From Lachnospiraceae bacterium (GTDB taxonomy: Bacteria; Bacillota; Clostridia; Lachnospirales; Lachnospiraceae), in NCBI GenBank assembly GCA_015056735.1, contig SVFT01000003.1:162178-226177 (forward strand): 64,000 nt of DNA. The letters run 5' to 3'. Below the pieces are notes generated by a model. The model had not been told where the DNA came from and did no database searches. It was given only the letters and a program-made list of their open reading frames with translations. The stretch's first letter is position 1. Every line of letters starts with the position of its first letter. A program made the translations under genes and the position numbers. Positions 1 through 10,500 of this stretch are shown in pieces.

Positions 1-1394
1 GCTCGCGAAGCCATGTTCTTGGCGGAAAGGCGCTTGGTCGAAGTCCACTCATAATCGATCGCCGTCCACTTCATGTCATCCACGATGATATTCGAGAAGA
101 TCAGATCATAATCAAAAACCGTCGGTTTCTTCGGAAAGTCGATCAGATTAAAGTATTTTAAGAAAAGCTCTTCGAACCGTCTGGTGTCGCCGCGATACAG
201 CGCCTCATCCAGAAGATCTTCAAGCGTTCTGCCCGTTACGTACTCAAGCTGCGCGACATTCCCGTCCAGCATGCATCGGTTGATCGCGAGTTCACTGCCC
301 GCGTATTCTTCTTCGAGCTTGCCGTAGTTCTCATAGATCCCGCGGATATGGCCGGCGGCTTCCGGCGTCAGCGGATACTTGCGGACCACGCGCTCACCGT
401 TTATATCCTCGATCTGCGTTCTGACGGCATATTTCGGAGCACGGTCATTGGAAAACTTCACGTAATCGATCGGAAAATCCTTTCCGATCACGACAAGGAA
501 CGAATTGGAAAACTCCGGAAACATCCCGTCTCCGATAAGATTGTCAAAAACACGCGTTTCATCAAAAAGAAGCAGTCTGTCCCTGTCAAAATTGCGCATG
601 TTGTTGGTCAGTTCACCGCGCATCGGAAGGCGCCTGTCGGAATAGAGTGTCGTCATGAACTTATAATCGGGATAAGGATAATAGAATGTATGCTCCTTCA
701 CCCCGCAGTCCGCAAAGATCGAGCACAGCGCACTTTTGGAAAAAGTCCGTGCCGCGCCACCGTTCGGATACCCTTCCAGCCCGGCGAAATGCTCGCCGAC
801 ATGGTCTTCACGGCAGCCGGCCCAATACTTTAAGCCGTATTTATTCTCGATCGCCATGACGAGGCGCCCGCCTTCTTTCAAGTGGCGCATCAGGATCTGC
901 AAAAACGTATGGAACGGCGCTTCACCGCCGATATAGCTCTGCGCATATTCAAATACGCCGATCAGGTAGATATAGTCATAATCCGTATCCAGATGCGGCT
1001 CGATATCCTGAAAATTGCCAAGCTTGATCGTCACATTGTCACAGTCGGGATGGCGGTAGGCATTGATCAGACTCCGCTTTTTGGATAGATCGATGCATGT
1101 CACTTCCTTTGCTCTTGCAGAAAGTGCTCCCGTGATCGCACCGCATCCGCTTCCGACCTCCAGAACCTTGGCGCCCTGCTCCATCGGGATCCAGCTGACG
1201 ATATTCTCTCGCTGCGGCGAGAGATGATACAGAATCGGCCAGTTCTTCCGCTCTTCGATGACTCTGCGAAAATCTTTCTTCCTGCTCTGCTTCGCTATAC
1301 TTAAGATCTCATTTTCGATCGCACCGTCGCAGTAAAGGTCCTGCCCCGGATAGAATGTCTCGTCTATCGTAATGCTGCCGATTTGTTTTGCCAT
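1..1394 (-). CDS. SAM methyltransferase-kinase (WbdD-like), C-terminus outside window
   Basis: The reading frame is open to the window edge, giving at least 464 residues. Residues ~74-180 form a class I SAM-dependent methyltransferase with motif I VLEVGSGCGAITGA. A middle region follows. From ~385 the sequence looks like an aminoglycoside/lipopolysaccharide-kinase fold: LEYVTGRTLEDLL, then FDYDLIFSN as catalytic loop and AIDYEW as the DFG equivalent. This methyltransferase-then-kinase order is that of WbdD, which caps O-polysaccharide non-reducing ends with methyl-phosphate to stop chain growth. The start ATG lies one base after the stop of the Wzt-like ATPase gene, so the two are co-translated. 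The functional assignment is inference: a generic glycan methyltransferase is the alternative, and the coiled coil expected of WbdD would lie outside the window. Confidence 0.65.
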   Translation of the reverse strand, partial: MAKQIGSITIDETFYPGQDLYCDGAIENEILSIAKQSRKKDFRRVIEERKNWPILYHLSPQRENIVSWIPMEQGAKVLEVGSGCGAITGALSARAKEVTCIDLSKKRSLINAYRHPDCDNVTIKLGNFQDIEPHLDTDYDYIYLIGVFEYAQSYIGGEAPFHTFLQILMRHLKEGGRLVMAIENKYGLKYWAGCREDHVGEHFAGLEGYPNGGAARTFSKSALCSIFADCGVKEHTFYYPYPDYKFMTTLYSDRRLPMRGELTNNMRNFDRDRLLLFDETRVFDNLIGDGMFPEFSNSFLVVIGKDFPIDYVKFSNDRAPKYAVRTQIEDINGERVVRKYPLTPEAAGHIRGIYENYGKLEEEYAGSELAINRCMLDGNVAQLEYVTGRTLEDLLDEALYRGDTRRFEELFLKYFNLIDFPKKPTVFDYDLIFSNIIVDDMKWTAIDYEWTSTKRLSAKNMASR

Positions 1395-1395
1395 A

Positions 1396-2658
1396 TTACT
1401 CCCCGCTGTCTTCAACCGTGACCGTACTGTTCATGTCAAAGTACCCGACCGTATTCTTGTCGGAAATGACCGTGATATTGGCCACGTCATATAATCTGTG
1501 GTACACCTTGAAGGTATCTCCCTCATATCCTGTCAGGCCGAGCGAGATCAGATACTCACCGCCCTGCAGGTCCATCCGCTGCGTAAAGACTGCCGTCTTT
1601 TTTTCACCCGCATGTACAGGCTCTAAGAAGCTCTTCTCCACCATCGAGTTCGTCCCCGTGATCTCCACGCCGAGCGGATTCTTGATCGAACAGGCAAAGA
1701 TCGGGGCCTGCAGATCCTCATAGAATTCTGTTGTCATGTGGACGGAGAATCTGCTTCCCTTTAAGATCGCATTGGTCCGAACGCCCTTGTCATCCGTAAT
1801 ATAGCATCCCGTGATGCGCGCCTGACCGGTTCCGTACTCGAGCGTTCCCGCCGCCTTTTCCCTGATCGAATCGTCATGGAGCAGGTTCGTCCCGTCATCT
1901 GCATCTTCCGGCACCGCATACTGGCCGACCAAAAGCTGCTTGTACGCATCGATCATCTTCTTGGGCGAACCTTCCTGAAGCTTCACGCCCTTGTTTAAAA
2001 GGACCACGCGGTCACAGTATTTGCTGACGCTGGACAGATCATGGCTGACAAAAAGGATGGTCTTGCCCATGCGTTTGAACTCTTCGAATTTGTGATAGCA
2101 CTTCGCCTGAAAGAAAACGTCACCGACAGAAAGCGCCTCGTCTACGATCAGGATCTCCGGATCGATATTGATGGCAACGGCAAAGGCCAGTCGCACGAAC
2201 ATACCGCTCGAATATGTCTTGACCGGCTGATGCACGTAATCACCGATATCCGCAAAATCCAGAATATCCTGCAGCCTTGCATCGATCTCTTCTTTGGAAA
2301 AGCCGATCATCGTACCGTTTAAGTAGATGTTCTCGATGCCGTCGTATTCCATGTTAAATCCGGCGCCCAGCTCCAGAAGTGCGGAGATACGCCCATCAAC
2401 CGTCACGTTGCCGGACGAAGGGTTCAATACACCGGTGATGATCTTTAAGATCGTGGACTTGCCGGATCCGTTCGTTCCGATGATACCGACCGTCTCGCCC
2501 TTTTTGACCGAGAGGTTCACATCCTTAAGCGCATAGTGTTCTTTGTAGCGCTTTTTGCGCGTCAGGCCGAGCGATTCTTTCAGACGATCGATGGGACGAT
2601 CATATAATTTATAGATTTTATTCACGTGGTCTACACGTATCGCGATATTGTCTTCCAT
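1396..2658 (-). CDS. wzt: Polysaccharide ABC exporter ATPase with C-terminal carbohydrate-binding domain (Wzt/TagH type)
   Basis: 420 residues. The ATPase domain has Walker A GTNGSGKST at 61-69, the variant signature YSSGM at 149-153 typical of Wzt/TagH/RfbB exporters, and Walker B ILIVDEA at 169-175, with FVSHD as switch histidine. Residues ~250-420 form an extra beta-rich domain that TagH-like short ATPases lack. In E. coli O8/O9a Wzt the same extension binds the chemically capped chain end and licenses export. The gene sits 12 bp after the permease gene and is followed at once by a WbdD-like methyltransferase-kinase, which fits cap recognition. The protein should act on the cytoplasmic face, pairing with the permease to move undecaprenyl-linked polymer. 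Family assignment is firm; the polymer is unknown, although dTDP-rhamnose genes in the operon suggest rhamnose. Confidence 0.88.
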   Translation of the reverse strand: MEDNIAIRVDHVNKIYKLYDRPIDRLKESLGLTRKKRYKEHYALKDVNLSVKKGETVGIIGTNGSGKSTILKIITGVLNPSSGNVTVDGRISALLELGAGFNMEYDGIENIYLNGTMIGFSKEEIDARLQDILDFADIGDYVHQPVKTYSSGMFVRLAFAVAINIDPEILIVDEALSVGDVFFQAKCYHKFEEFKRMGKTILFVSHDLSSVSKYCDRVVLLNKGVKLQEGSPKKMIDAYKQLLVGQYAVPEDADDGTNLLHDDSIREKAAGTLEYGTGQARITGCYITDDKGVRTNAILKGSRFSVHMTTEFYEDLQAPIFACSIKNPLGVEITGTNSMVEKSFLEPVHAGEKKTAVFTQRMDLQGGEYLISLGLTGYEGDTFKVYHRLYDVANITVISDKNTVGYFDMNSTVTVEDSGE

Positions 2659-2670
2659 GATCCGTCTCCG

Positions 2671-3666
2671 TTACAATACGTCCGCAAAGTGGACTTTCAG
2701 TCGTTTGAAGAAAAGTGCTCCGACGCCGAATACGACTGCCGTCACAATCCAGAAATACATCGTGGAGTAAAAATCTTCCCAGAACCATGTTTTCTCAAGA
2801 AGCGCGCTCCGATAGCCGTTCACGATGTAGAAAACCGGATTCAGTTTAAAGAGGATCTGATACTCTTCCGGCAGGATACTGATCTTCCAGAGGATCGGCG
2901 TCGCCCACATGCCGACCTGCAGGATGATCGCAATGATCTGCGTCAGATCGCGGAAAAAGATCACGATCGAGCAGGTCGCATATGACAGCCCCAGCACAAA
3001 GATAAACAGGCACAGGCTGAAGTAGAAGATCTGAAGTGTATAAAGATCCGGATAAAAGCCGTGGCATGCAAACAGGATCAGCATGAACAGCACAAAAAAG
3101 CCATGGATAAACGTGGCTGCAATGATCTTGATGATCGGAATGATCGAGATCTTGAAAACAACTTTCTTGACCAGATAGCTGTATTCCAAAAGTGCGGTCG
3201 TTCCGTTGCTTAATGCCTCGGCAAAGTAAAACCACGGCACGATCCCGGCAGTCAGCCAGAGAACGTACGGTGCGTCGCCGCCTCCCGCAAGGCGTTCCGC
3301 CTTGGCATTAAACCCTTTTTCAAAAACAAACCAGTATACCAGGATCGTTACGACGGGCTGGACAAAAGCCCACACCATACCCAGATACGACCCGGCATAA
3401 CGTGTCTTGAAGTCATTGATCGAAAGCTTGCGGATCAGCTTACGGTTCTGCCAGAGCTCAACAGGCAGGATCGCGAGCTTATCATACAGCACATAAAACA
3501 GCACAAGGCTGACAAGCACGATCACGGTCGCGATCGTTTTCTTCACAAGCTCATCCTGCGGATTTGCGAACTGGTTCTCGTGAAGGAGCAGGATCGCCAG
3601 AAACACGATCGCGATGACGGTCACCAGTCCTTCTATGATCTTTTTGCGGTTACTGTCAGTAAACAT
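2671..3666 (-). CDS. wzm: Polysaccharide ABC exporter permease (Wzm/TagG type)
   Basis: 331 residues. The C-terminal ~240 residues match the ABC-2 permease of polysaccharide and teichoic-acid exporters: an amphipathic stretch LIRKLSINDFKTRYAGSYLG just before the membrane part, followed by about six hydrophobic segments. In front lies an additional ~60-residue section with two predicted membrane segments (about 10-27 and 39-60) that classical Wzm/TagG proteins do not have. The gene lies 5 bp downstream of rfbC and 12 bp upstream of the ATPase gene, so it is an operon member. It would form the channel through which the completed lipid-linked glycan crosses the membrane. Confidence 0.88.
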   Translation of the reverse strand: MFTDSNRKKIIEGLVTVIAIVFLAILLLHENQFANPQDELVKKTIATVIVLVSLVLFYVLYDKLAILPVELWQNRKLIRKLSINDFKTRYAGSYLGMVWAFVQPVVTILVYWFVFEKGFNAKAERLAGGGDAPYVLWLTAGIVPWFYFAEALSNGTTALLEYSYLVKKVVFKISIIPIIKIIAATFIHGFFVLFMLILFACHGFYPDLYTLQIFYFSLCLFIFVLGLSYATCSIVIFFRDLTQIIAIILQVGMWATPILWKISILPEEYQILFKLNPVFYIVNGYRSALLEKTWFWEDFYSTMYFWIVTAVVFGVGALFFKRLKVHFADVL

Positions 3667-3671
3667 GCAGA

Positions 3672-4229
3672 TTATTTTTCCTTTTTATATTCTTTGATAC
3701 CGGGCCATTTCTTGTCCTTCTCGGACTGGATCAGCTCCATGCCCTCTTCGATCGGCCATTCTACTCCGATGTCGGGATCATTCCAGAGAAGACCGCCCTC
3801 ATCGTTCGGATGATAGAAGTCCGTGCATTTGTAAACAAACTCCGCGTAATCGGACAGAACGAGAAAGCCGTGTGCAAAGTTCTTCGGGATAAAGAACTGC
3901 TTCTTGTTCTCGGCGGAAAGCTTTACGCCGAACCACTTGCCGTATGTCTTAGAGCCCTCGCGTAAATCGACAGCAACGTCGAAAACTTCACCGTTTACAA
4001 CACGGACAAGCTTATCCTGCGGATAATTGATCTGGAAATGCAGGCCGCGCAGCACACCCTTCTTGGACGCAGACTGATTGTCCTGTACAAAAACCTGATC
4101 GATGCCGATCTCTTTAAAGTCGTTATACTGATAAGTCTCCATGAAATAGCCGCGTTCGTCACCGTGAACAGCCGGTGTAATCACTTTCAGTCCCTCGATC
4201 TCACACGTTTCGACAGTAAGTTTTCCCAT
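3672..4229 (-). CDS. rfbC: dTDP-4-dehydrorhamnose 3,5-epimerase
   Basis: 185 residues, the usual length of RmlC. It epimerises C3 and C5 of dTDP-4-keto-6-deoxy-glucose on the way to dTDP-L-rhamnose in the cytoplasm. Visible family marks are RGLHFQ with the catalytic base His64, Lys74 nearby, the cupin strand FFIPKNFAHGFLVL, and FVYKCTDFY with the catalytic Tyr133. Both catalytic residues are present, so a true 3,5-epimerase is more likely than a 3-epimerase. It is co-transcribed with rfbA and rfbB, but a second GH25 gene is wedged between rfbA and rfbC. No rfbD (the final reductase) lies in the window; it should be beyond coordinate 1 or elsewhere. Confidence 0.95.
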   Translation of the reverse strand: MGKLTVETCEIEGLKVITPAVHGDERGYFMETYQYNDFKEIGIDQVFVQDNQSASKKGVLRGLHFQINYPQDKLVRVVNGEVFDVAVDLREGSKTYGKWFGVKLSAENKKQFFIPKNFAHGFLVLSDYAEFVYKCTDFYHPNDEGGLLWNDPDIGVEWPIEEGMELIQSEKDKKWPGIKEYKKEK

Positions 4230-4247
4230 TGTTAAATCTCCTTTTAA

Positions 4248-5561
4248 TTATTCCTTTGTGTAGCTGATATCAAAATCGACACGGCCGTCGATTCCTTCGA
4301 TCGAACCGTTCGATGTATATTGCCACATCTCATACTTGCCCTCATACTTCGGGCTCTCTCTGTACTCTGCAAGCCAGATCACGTAATCATCCAGCTGCTT
4401 CACATCGAGATTGTTGTTATACCAGTTGCGCGATGCATAAACGCCCGCCTTATAACCGGCACTCTCGATCGTCTCACAGAATGCCTTGCAGATCTGTGTA
4501 CGGACCGCCGGATTCATCACATCGGCGCGTCCTTTGCCGCCGGCGCCCTCCGTATCGATAAAGATCGGATATTCAAGGAACGATGCATCCGTAAGCGCAA
4601 GCGCCATGCTGGCCTCTTCAACCGCTTCCACCGGATCGGTCGCCTGTGTGAAAAAGTACAGGCCCACCTTGATGCCTGCCGCCTTAGCACCTTCAAGATT
4701 CTTTTTGAAATACGGATCCTCAACAAGCGCGCCCGTCACGCTGCCGCGATATCCGCAGCGGATGATCGCAAACTCAACGCCGCTTGCCGCGACCTGATCC
4801 CAATTGATCTCTTTGTTCCATTTGGAGACATCGATACCGAAATGTGCATTGCCTTCACCGAGACGCTTGTCCGTCAGTTCCGTCTTGTCACGGTCTTCTT
4901 CCGCCCCGTTCTTCGCACTGTCCTCCGCTTCGGCGTCGATCTCATCCTCCGTCTTGATCAGGAGCGAGATATCATCGATCTTCGTGTACTCAACGTTGTC
5001 CTTTACATGTACACGGACCGCGTTCTGCGGCACCTTATAGCCCTCAACCTCTTCAAGCTTCACCTCGTAATCGCCGGCCTTCAGGTCGCCGACATAGATG
5101 ATCCCGTCCGCATCCAGATCCTTATACTCCTGATCGTCGATCTTGACAAAAAGCGAGTGCCCTTTCACAAGCTCGCCTTCGTCATTGAGTACATGGATCC
5201 TGATATCGCGCTGTACGCTCGTCGCAAAAAGCGAGAGTTTCTTGCCGATGCGAAGCTGCATTTTCTCAAACCTCGTGGGATCCTGGTCAAAAAAGGTCTG
5301 ATCCTCACGATACGCATACAGTGCAGGATCAGTCAGGTCTGTCTGATCGATCTTTGCATTTGCAGTCACCGAAGCTTCCGCTGCCGCCTGCGCCTGCACG
5401 TTTTCTTTCTGTGCGGCGCCGGCCTCATGGCCTGCATCAGCATCCTTGGATGAACGGTTCTGCTTTACGATATTCAATACCAGCACGGTCCCTATGATCA
5501 GAAATATACACAGAACCGCGGAAACGATGGTGATTCGTTTCAGTTTAGAGTCCATTTGCAA
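4248..5561 (-). CDS. Membrane-anchored GH25 muramidase, short paralogue
   Basis: 437 residues. A single N-terminal membrane anchor (about 9-31) leads to a polar, Ala/Glu/Gln-rich linker and then a ~95-residue beta-type domain (115-210). The last ~200 residues are a GH25 lysozyme: [10 protein letters not shown] with Asp244, IIRCGYRG, and FIDTEG giving the Asp336/Glu338 pair. It should cleave peptidoglycan MurNAc-GlcNAc bonds outside the cell. The 115-210 domain shares the pattern [18 protein letters not shown] with the larger GH25 protein upstream in this operon, so the two are paralogues. The start overlaps the end of rfbA by 17 bp, implying translational coupling to nucleotide-sugar synthesis. 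A role in opening the wall for polymer attachment is inference. Confidence 0.9.
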   Translation of the reverse strand: MQMDSKLKRITIVSAVLCIFLIIGTVLVLNIVKQNRSSKDADAGHEAGAAQKENVQAQAAAEASVTANAKIDQTDLTDPALYAYREDQTFFDQDPTRFEKMQLRIGKKLSLFATSVQRDIRIHVLNDEGELVKGHSLFVKIDDQEYKDLDADGIIYVGDLKAGDYEVKLEEVEGYKVPQNAVRVHVKDNVEYTKIDDISLLIKTEDEIDAEAEDSAKNGAEEDRDKTELTDKRLGEGNAHFGIDVSKWNKEINWDQVAASGVEFAIIRCGYRGSVTGALVEDPYFKKNLEGAKAAGIKVGLYFFTQATDPVEAVEEASMALALTDASFLEYPIFIDTEGAGGKGRADVMNPAVRTQICKAFCETIESAGYKAGVYASRNWYNNNLDVKQLDDYVIWLAEYRESPKYEGKYEMWQYTSNGSIEGIDGRVDFDISYTKE

Positions 5562-6414
5562 CCTCTACCAGATATTTGCCGTAGTTGGTCTTCAGAAGAG
5601 GCTCCGCAAGCTGCAGAAGCTGATCTCTTGTGATGAAGCCCTTCTTAAATGCGATCTCTTCGATGCAGGAAATGTAAAGGCCCTGACGTTTCTGTACTGC
5701 CGCCACGTAATCGGACGCATCGAGAAGCGCGTCGTGATTGCCTGTATCAAGCCATGCAAAGCCACGGCCGAGCGTCTCAACCTGCAGCGTGCCGCGTCTT
5801 AAATATTCGTTGTTAATGCTGGTGATCTCGATCTCACCGCGTGCGGACGGCTTTACGTTCTTTGCGATGTCAACAACGTCGTTGTCGTAGAAGTAAAGGC
5901 CCGGAACCGCATAGTTGCTCTTGGGATGTTCGGGCTTTTCCTCAATGGAGATCGCTTTGCCGGTCTCATCGAATTCTACAACGCCGTATTCTCTGGGGTC
6001 GCGTACGTAGTAACCGAAGATGGTCGCACCCTTTTCCCTGGATGCCGCCCTTGCCAGCACTCTGGAAAAGCTCTGGCCGTAGAAGATATTGTCACCGAGC
6101 ACCAGCGCAGCACTGTCGTTGCCGATAAAATCCGCACCGATGATAAAAGCATCCGCAAGGCCACGGGGATACTCCTGTACTGCGTATTCCATACGAAGCC
6201 CAAGCTGCTCACCCGTGCCGAACAGCTCCTCGAACACCTTGATGTCGCGCGGCGTCGAGATGATCAGGATCTCACGGATCCCTGCCAGCATCAGCGTCGA
6301 AAGCGGATAGTAGATCATGGGCTTGTCATAGACAGGCATAATCTGCTTGGAGATCGCTTTTGTAAGAGGGTATAAACGGGTACCGGAGCCTCCGGCAAGA
6401 ATGATTCCTTTCAT
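5545..6414 (-). CDS. rfbA: Glucose-1-phosphate thymidylyltransferase
   Basis: 289 residues, full length for RmlA. It makes dTDP-glucose from dTTP and glucose-1-phosphate, the first step of dTDP-L-rhamnose synthesis. The N-terminal nucleotide-binding signature [11 protein letters not shown] is at residues 8-18. [37 protein letters not shown] and the C-terminal [13 protein letters not shown] all match RmlA. It lies 60 bp downstream of rfbB, and its 3' end overlaps the following GH25 gene. Confidence 0.97.
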   Translation of the reverse strand: MKGIILAGGSGTRLYPLTKAISKQIMPVYDKPMIYYPLSTLMLAGIREILIISTPRDIKVFEELFGTGEQLGLRMEYAVQEYPRGLADAFIIGADFIGNDSAALVLGDNIFYGQSFSRVLARAASREKGATIFGYYVRDPREYGVVEFDETGKAISIEEKPEHPKSNYAVPGLYFYDNDVVDIAKNVKPSARGEIEITSINNEYLRRGTLQVETLGRGFAWLDTGNHDALLDASDYVAAVQKRQGLYISCIEEIAFKKGFITRDQLLQLAEPLLKTNYGKYLVEVANGL

Positions 6415-6474
6415 TTTTCCTCCTTTTTAAAACGCACGAAAGAGTTTGCGGCCTGCGCAAACTCTTCGGATATT

Positions 6475-7557
6475 CTATCGATTTGTATACATATCGGTGT
6501 AGTATTTCTGGTAATCACCGCTTGTAACATGTTCCATCCAGTCCTCATGTTCGAAGAACCACTTGATAGTCAGCTTGATGCCTTCCTTAAACATGGTCTC
6601 CGGTTCCCAGCCGATCTCGGCTTTGATCTTGTCCGGGGCGATCGCATATCTTCTGTCGTGCCCCTTTCTGTCGGTTACATAGGTGATCAGGTCTTTGGAG
6701 ACCAGTTCCCTTCGCGGATCGGAATCCGGAAGCATCTCCTGCAGCGTCTCTAAGATGATGTTCACGATCTCAATGTTCTGCTTTTCGTTATGACCACCGA
6801 CGTTGTATGTCTCAAACAGTCTGCCCTTTTCCTGTACCATGTCGATCGCTTTCGCATGATCCTCAACATAGAGCCAGTCGCGGACGTTCTTGCCGTCTCC
6901 GTAGACCGGAAGCTTCTTACCGTGCAGGGCGTTGTTGATGATCAGCGGGATCAACTTCTCAGGGAACTGATACGGTCCGTAGTTGTTGGAGCAGTTCGTG
7001 ATGTTCGCCGGGAACTTGTAAGTATCCATATATGCCTTGACGAGCATGTCGGAAGAAGCCTTGCTTGCCGAATACGGGCTGTGCGGCGCGTAGGGCGTCG
7101 TCTCGTAGAAGTACTCGCCTTCGTTTTCAAGGGAGCCATATACCTCATCGGTCGATACGTGGAGGAACTTCTTGCCCTCTTTAAAGGTTCCGTCCGGATT
7201 CTCCCAGGCTGCCTTTGCCGCATTGAGCATGACTGCGGTCCCGAGCACATTCGTCTGTACGAAGACTTCAGGAGTCTTGATGCTTCTGTCTACGTGGCTT
7301 TCCGCCGCAAAATGTACGACGCGGTCGATGTCGTTCTCCGCAAAGATCTTTGTGATCGCTTCCTTGTCGCAGATATCCGCTTTGATGAACGTGTAATTCG
7401 ATCTGCCTTCGATATCCTTCAGGTTCTCCAGGTTGCCCGCATATGTCAGCGCATCCACGTTGATGATACGGATCTCATTGTCGTATTTCTTAAACATGTA
7501 ATGAATATAGTTGGAGCCGATAAAGCCGGCGCCGCCCGTTACCAGATAGGTTCTCAT
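6475..7557 (-). CDS. rfbB: dTDP-glucose 4,6-dehydratase
   Basis: 360 residues. Extended SDR enzyme that turns dTDP-glucose into dTDP-4-keto-6-deoxyglucose. The NAD-binding glycine motif GGAGFIGS is at 8-15, the active-site segment STDEVYG supplies Thr136-Asp137-Glu138, and the YxxxK pair is Tyr162/Lys166 within YSASKASSD. The Asp-Glu pair is diagnostic for 4,6-dehydratases rather than 4-epimerases. The gene lies 19 bp after the large GH25 gene. Confidence 0.96.
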   Translation of the reverse strand: MRTYLVTGGAGFIGSNYIHYMFKKYDNEIRIINVDALTYAGNLENLKDIEGRSNYTFIKADICDKEAITKIFAENDIDRVVHFAAESHVDRSIKTPEVFVQTNVLGTAVMLNAAKAAWENPDGTFKEGKKFLHVSTDEVYGSLENEGEYFYETTPYAPHSPYSASKASSDMLVKAYMDTYKFPANITNCSNNYGPYQFPEKLIPLIINNALHGKKLPVYGDGKNVRDWLYVEDHAKAIDMVQEKGRLFETYNVGGHNEKQNIEIVNIILETLQEMLPDSDPRRELVSKDLITYVTDRKGHDRRYAIAPDKIKAEIGWEPETMFKEGIKLTIKWFFEHEDWMEHVTSGDYQKYYTDMYTNR

Positions 7558-7576
7558 GATTCAAAATCCTCTCTTC

Positions 7577-10500
7577 TTAATATCCCAGATACGAGATGTT
7601 CATGTCCACATTTCCGCTGATACCGCTTACTTTTCCCTTGGATGTGTACTGCCACAGGTCGTGCCGCGTCGCCGTATAGGTGGGCGCTGCCGCATACTGT
7701 GCCAGCCAGATCTTATAACCGGATAAACTCGGTGCGTTCATCTTGCTTGTGAACCATGTCTTATTCGCATAGACGCCGGCCTTATAACCGCCGTTCTGGA
7801 TCGTCTTGCAGAAAGCATTCACCGCGCCTGTTCTTGCCGCAGAACTGATGCCGTCCGCTCTGCCTCCGCTGGACTCCACATCCGCGAAAACAGGATATGA
7901 TATATTATACCCCTTTATGAGGTCTAATACCATAGATGCTTCCTCGACGGCCTCCACCTCGTTGACCGCCTGTGTGAAGAAGTAAATGCCCACTTTGATG
8001 CCTGCTGCCTGTGCACCCTTAATGTTCGCTTTGAACTTCGGATCCTGGATCAGCGCACCGGACGAAGAACCGCGGTATCCGCATCGGATGATGACGTAGT
8101 TGACACCCGAATTCTTGACCTGAGACCAGTCAATTGTACCATTCCACTTCGATACGTCAATACCCATGAGGCCGCTCGTAGCATTGACCTGCAGAACGCC
8201 TTTCGAGTCAAACGTATACTTGGCACCCTGGATGACCTGCTCGCCTGTAACGGGCTTTCCGTCCTTTGTGAAAAAGTATGTCTTGCCATCGATCGTCTGC
8301 CATCCCGTGTACTTGTATTCCACGTTCTTGGCCTGAATATAGAATTTCTTGTATTTATAGTAGTCTGCGAAGGTTGCTTTCACATACTTGTCATTTTTAT
8401 CGATGATGTAGACCTGATTGCCGTCTTTGTCTTTCAGAAGAGACGTATCATCATCAAGCGGATTGAGCTTGACGGTCACCTTGCAGGATGCGCTTGCGCT
8501 TCCCTTATCGTCTTTCGCAGTCACAGTCACGGTCGTCTCACCGGCCTTCACGCCCTTGAGCGTTGCTTTCTTACCGTCCGCAGATACCGTCACGATGCTC
8601 TTATCCGCGCTCTCAAACGTATAGGAGACACTTCCGGACTCTTTGGATACCGTTGCGACCAGTTCCTTTGTTTCGTTCGTCAGAACAGTCAGCTTCTCGG
8701 CATCAAGCGTTACCGTAAGTTCGCCTTCTTTTTCGGAAACGGTGATCTTGCAGGAAGCCGTTACTGAGGTGTCTTCCTTTGCCTTTACGGTAACGGTCGT
8801 CTCACCCTTTGCCTTTGCGGTGATTTTCCCGTCTTCTACCGTCACGATCGACTTATCGCCGACGGACCACTCAACGGATCCGCGCGATACGCTTGCCTTG
8901 ATCGAAGCCGTCTCGCCGACTTTCATAGAAAGGCTCGTGGTATCAAGCGAGAGCGATACCCCGCTCTTAACCTCAACGCTGCAGGAATCCTTTACGGAAG
9001 AGTCGGACGAAGAGGTCGCAGTTACTTTGACAGTGCCGGCTTTCCTGGCCGTAAGCTTTCCGGAGGAATCGATCGATGCAACGGATGAATCGTCAACAGA
9101 CCACTTCACGCTTTCATCGCCGTCTAAGTTCTTGCCGCTCACTTTTGCATTCAGCGTGGTTGAATCACCGACTTCCATGGAACTCGGAGCGGAAGTGATC
9201 GATACACCAGTGATCTCTTTCTTCGGCTGTTCTTTTTCCTTCTCTTCTTCCTTTTCCTTCTCGGTCTCCTTGGTCTCCGTCTCCTTGGATTCGGATTCCT
9301 TGGACTCACTTTCCTTTGATTCGGACTCTTTGGACTCGCTCTCTTTCGATTCGCTTTCCCCGGACTCCGATTCGCTGCTCTCGGTCTCTTCCTTTTCGAG
9401 CGCGCGGAACCTTGATACCGCCATTGCCGTTGTCGAGGGATCCGTGATGTCGTCCTTGTCGATCTTCTGGTACTCGCCCGATCCGTCGGAATCGTCGGAA
9501 CCGATCGCCTTCTTGGTAGATTCCACCCATTCCACCGTATCCTTCAGTGCAGGGGCCGTTTCGGCTTCCTGGATCGCGGTATCTTCCTTGGCTACATTGA
9601 CCTCGGACTCGGTCTTGATCTCGTCCTTGACATCGATCTTCTTATATTCGATCTTGTCCTTGACTTTAACGGTGACCGCACCCGTCGAGTATTTATAATC
9701 GGAAAGGGCACTCGATTCGATGATCGAAACCTCATAGGTGCCCGCTTTCAATTCTTTCTTGTAGATGATGCCGTCTTTGTCATCATCCTTGTAAGTCGTC
9801 GTCTTTCCGTCCGGATCCTTTACGGACGCTTCAAACGGAATACCGGAGATCAGCTTGCCGCCGCGCTTATTGATAAATTTGATCTTCAGGTCGCGCTCCA
9901 CGCTTGTGATGTTAAGTACGATCTCATTGGGTGCGGAGTTATCGATCTCCTCGTCCTCATCGTCTTCGTCATCAACCTCTTCCGTCTCAAAAACGGCATT
10001 CAAGGCCGCCACACGCGCATCCGTTACTGCGATCAGGCCGCTCTCGCCGTTCTGGCTGAGCGCCGTCAGCTCGCCGCCTAATTCCTTGAATGAACCGATC
10101 TCCTGCTCCATCATGCGCGTACCCATATACACGCTTCCGGTGATCACGGCAAGGCCGAGTACCAGGATACCGGTCGACACAACGATATGATCGCCCGCAC
10201 TCATATGAAGGAAGCCGGACAGGAAACCGCCGCGGCGTTTCTTCTTCGCGCGTCTGTCGGCGGAAGCCCGGAGTTTCTCCTGTTTCTTAAGAGCGCGTGC
10301 CTCTTTTCTGTCGGTGCGTTTTGGCTCTCTTACGGCCTTTTCGGGCTTTCTGACCGCATGCTTTGCCACCTCTTCGCGCAGATTCTTTCTGGGTGTGCGA
10401 CGCGGCTCTTCCGTACGGATCTTCGGCTCCTCCGGACGGGGTCTTCTTGCGGGATCCTCCGGGCGGGGTCTTCTTGCGGGCTCCTCCGGCGCATCCGTAT

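Noticed and set aside
8643..9698. A 351-codon Ser/Val-rich plus-strand frame
   Set aside because: Mirror of the Ser/Glu repeat and Ig-like domains of the large GH25 gene; the composition follows from the antisense of SESKE-type codons.
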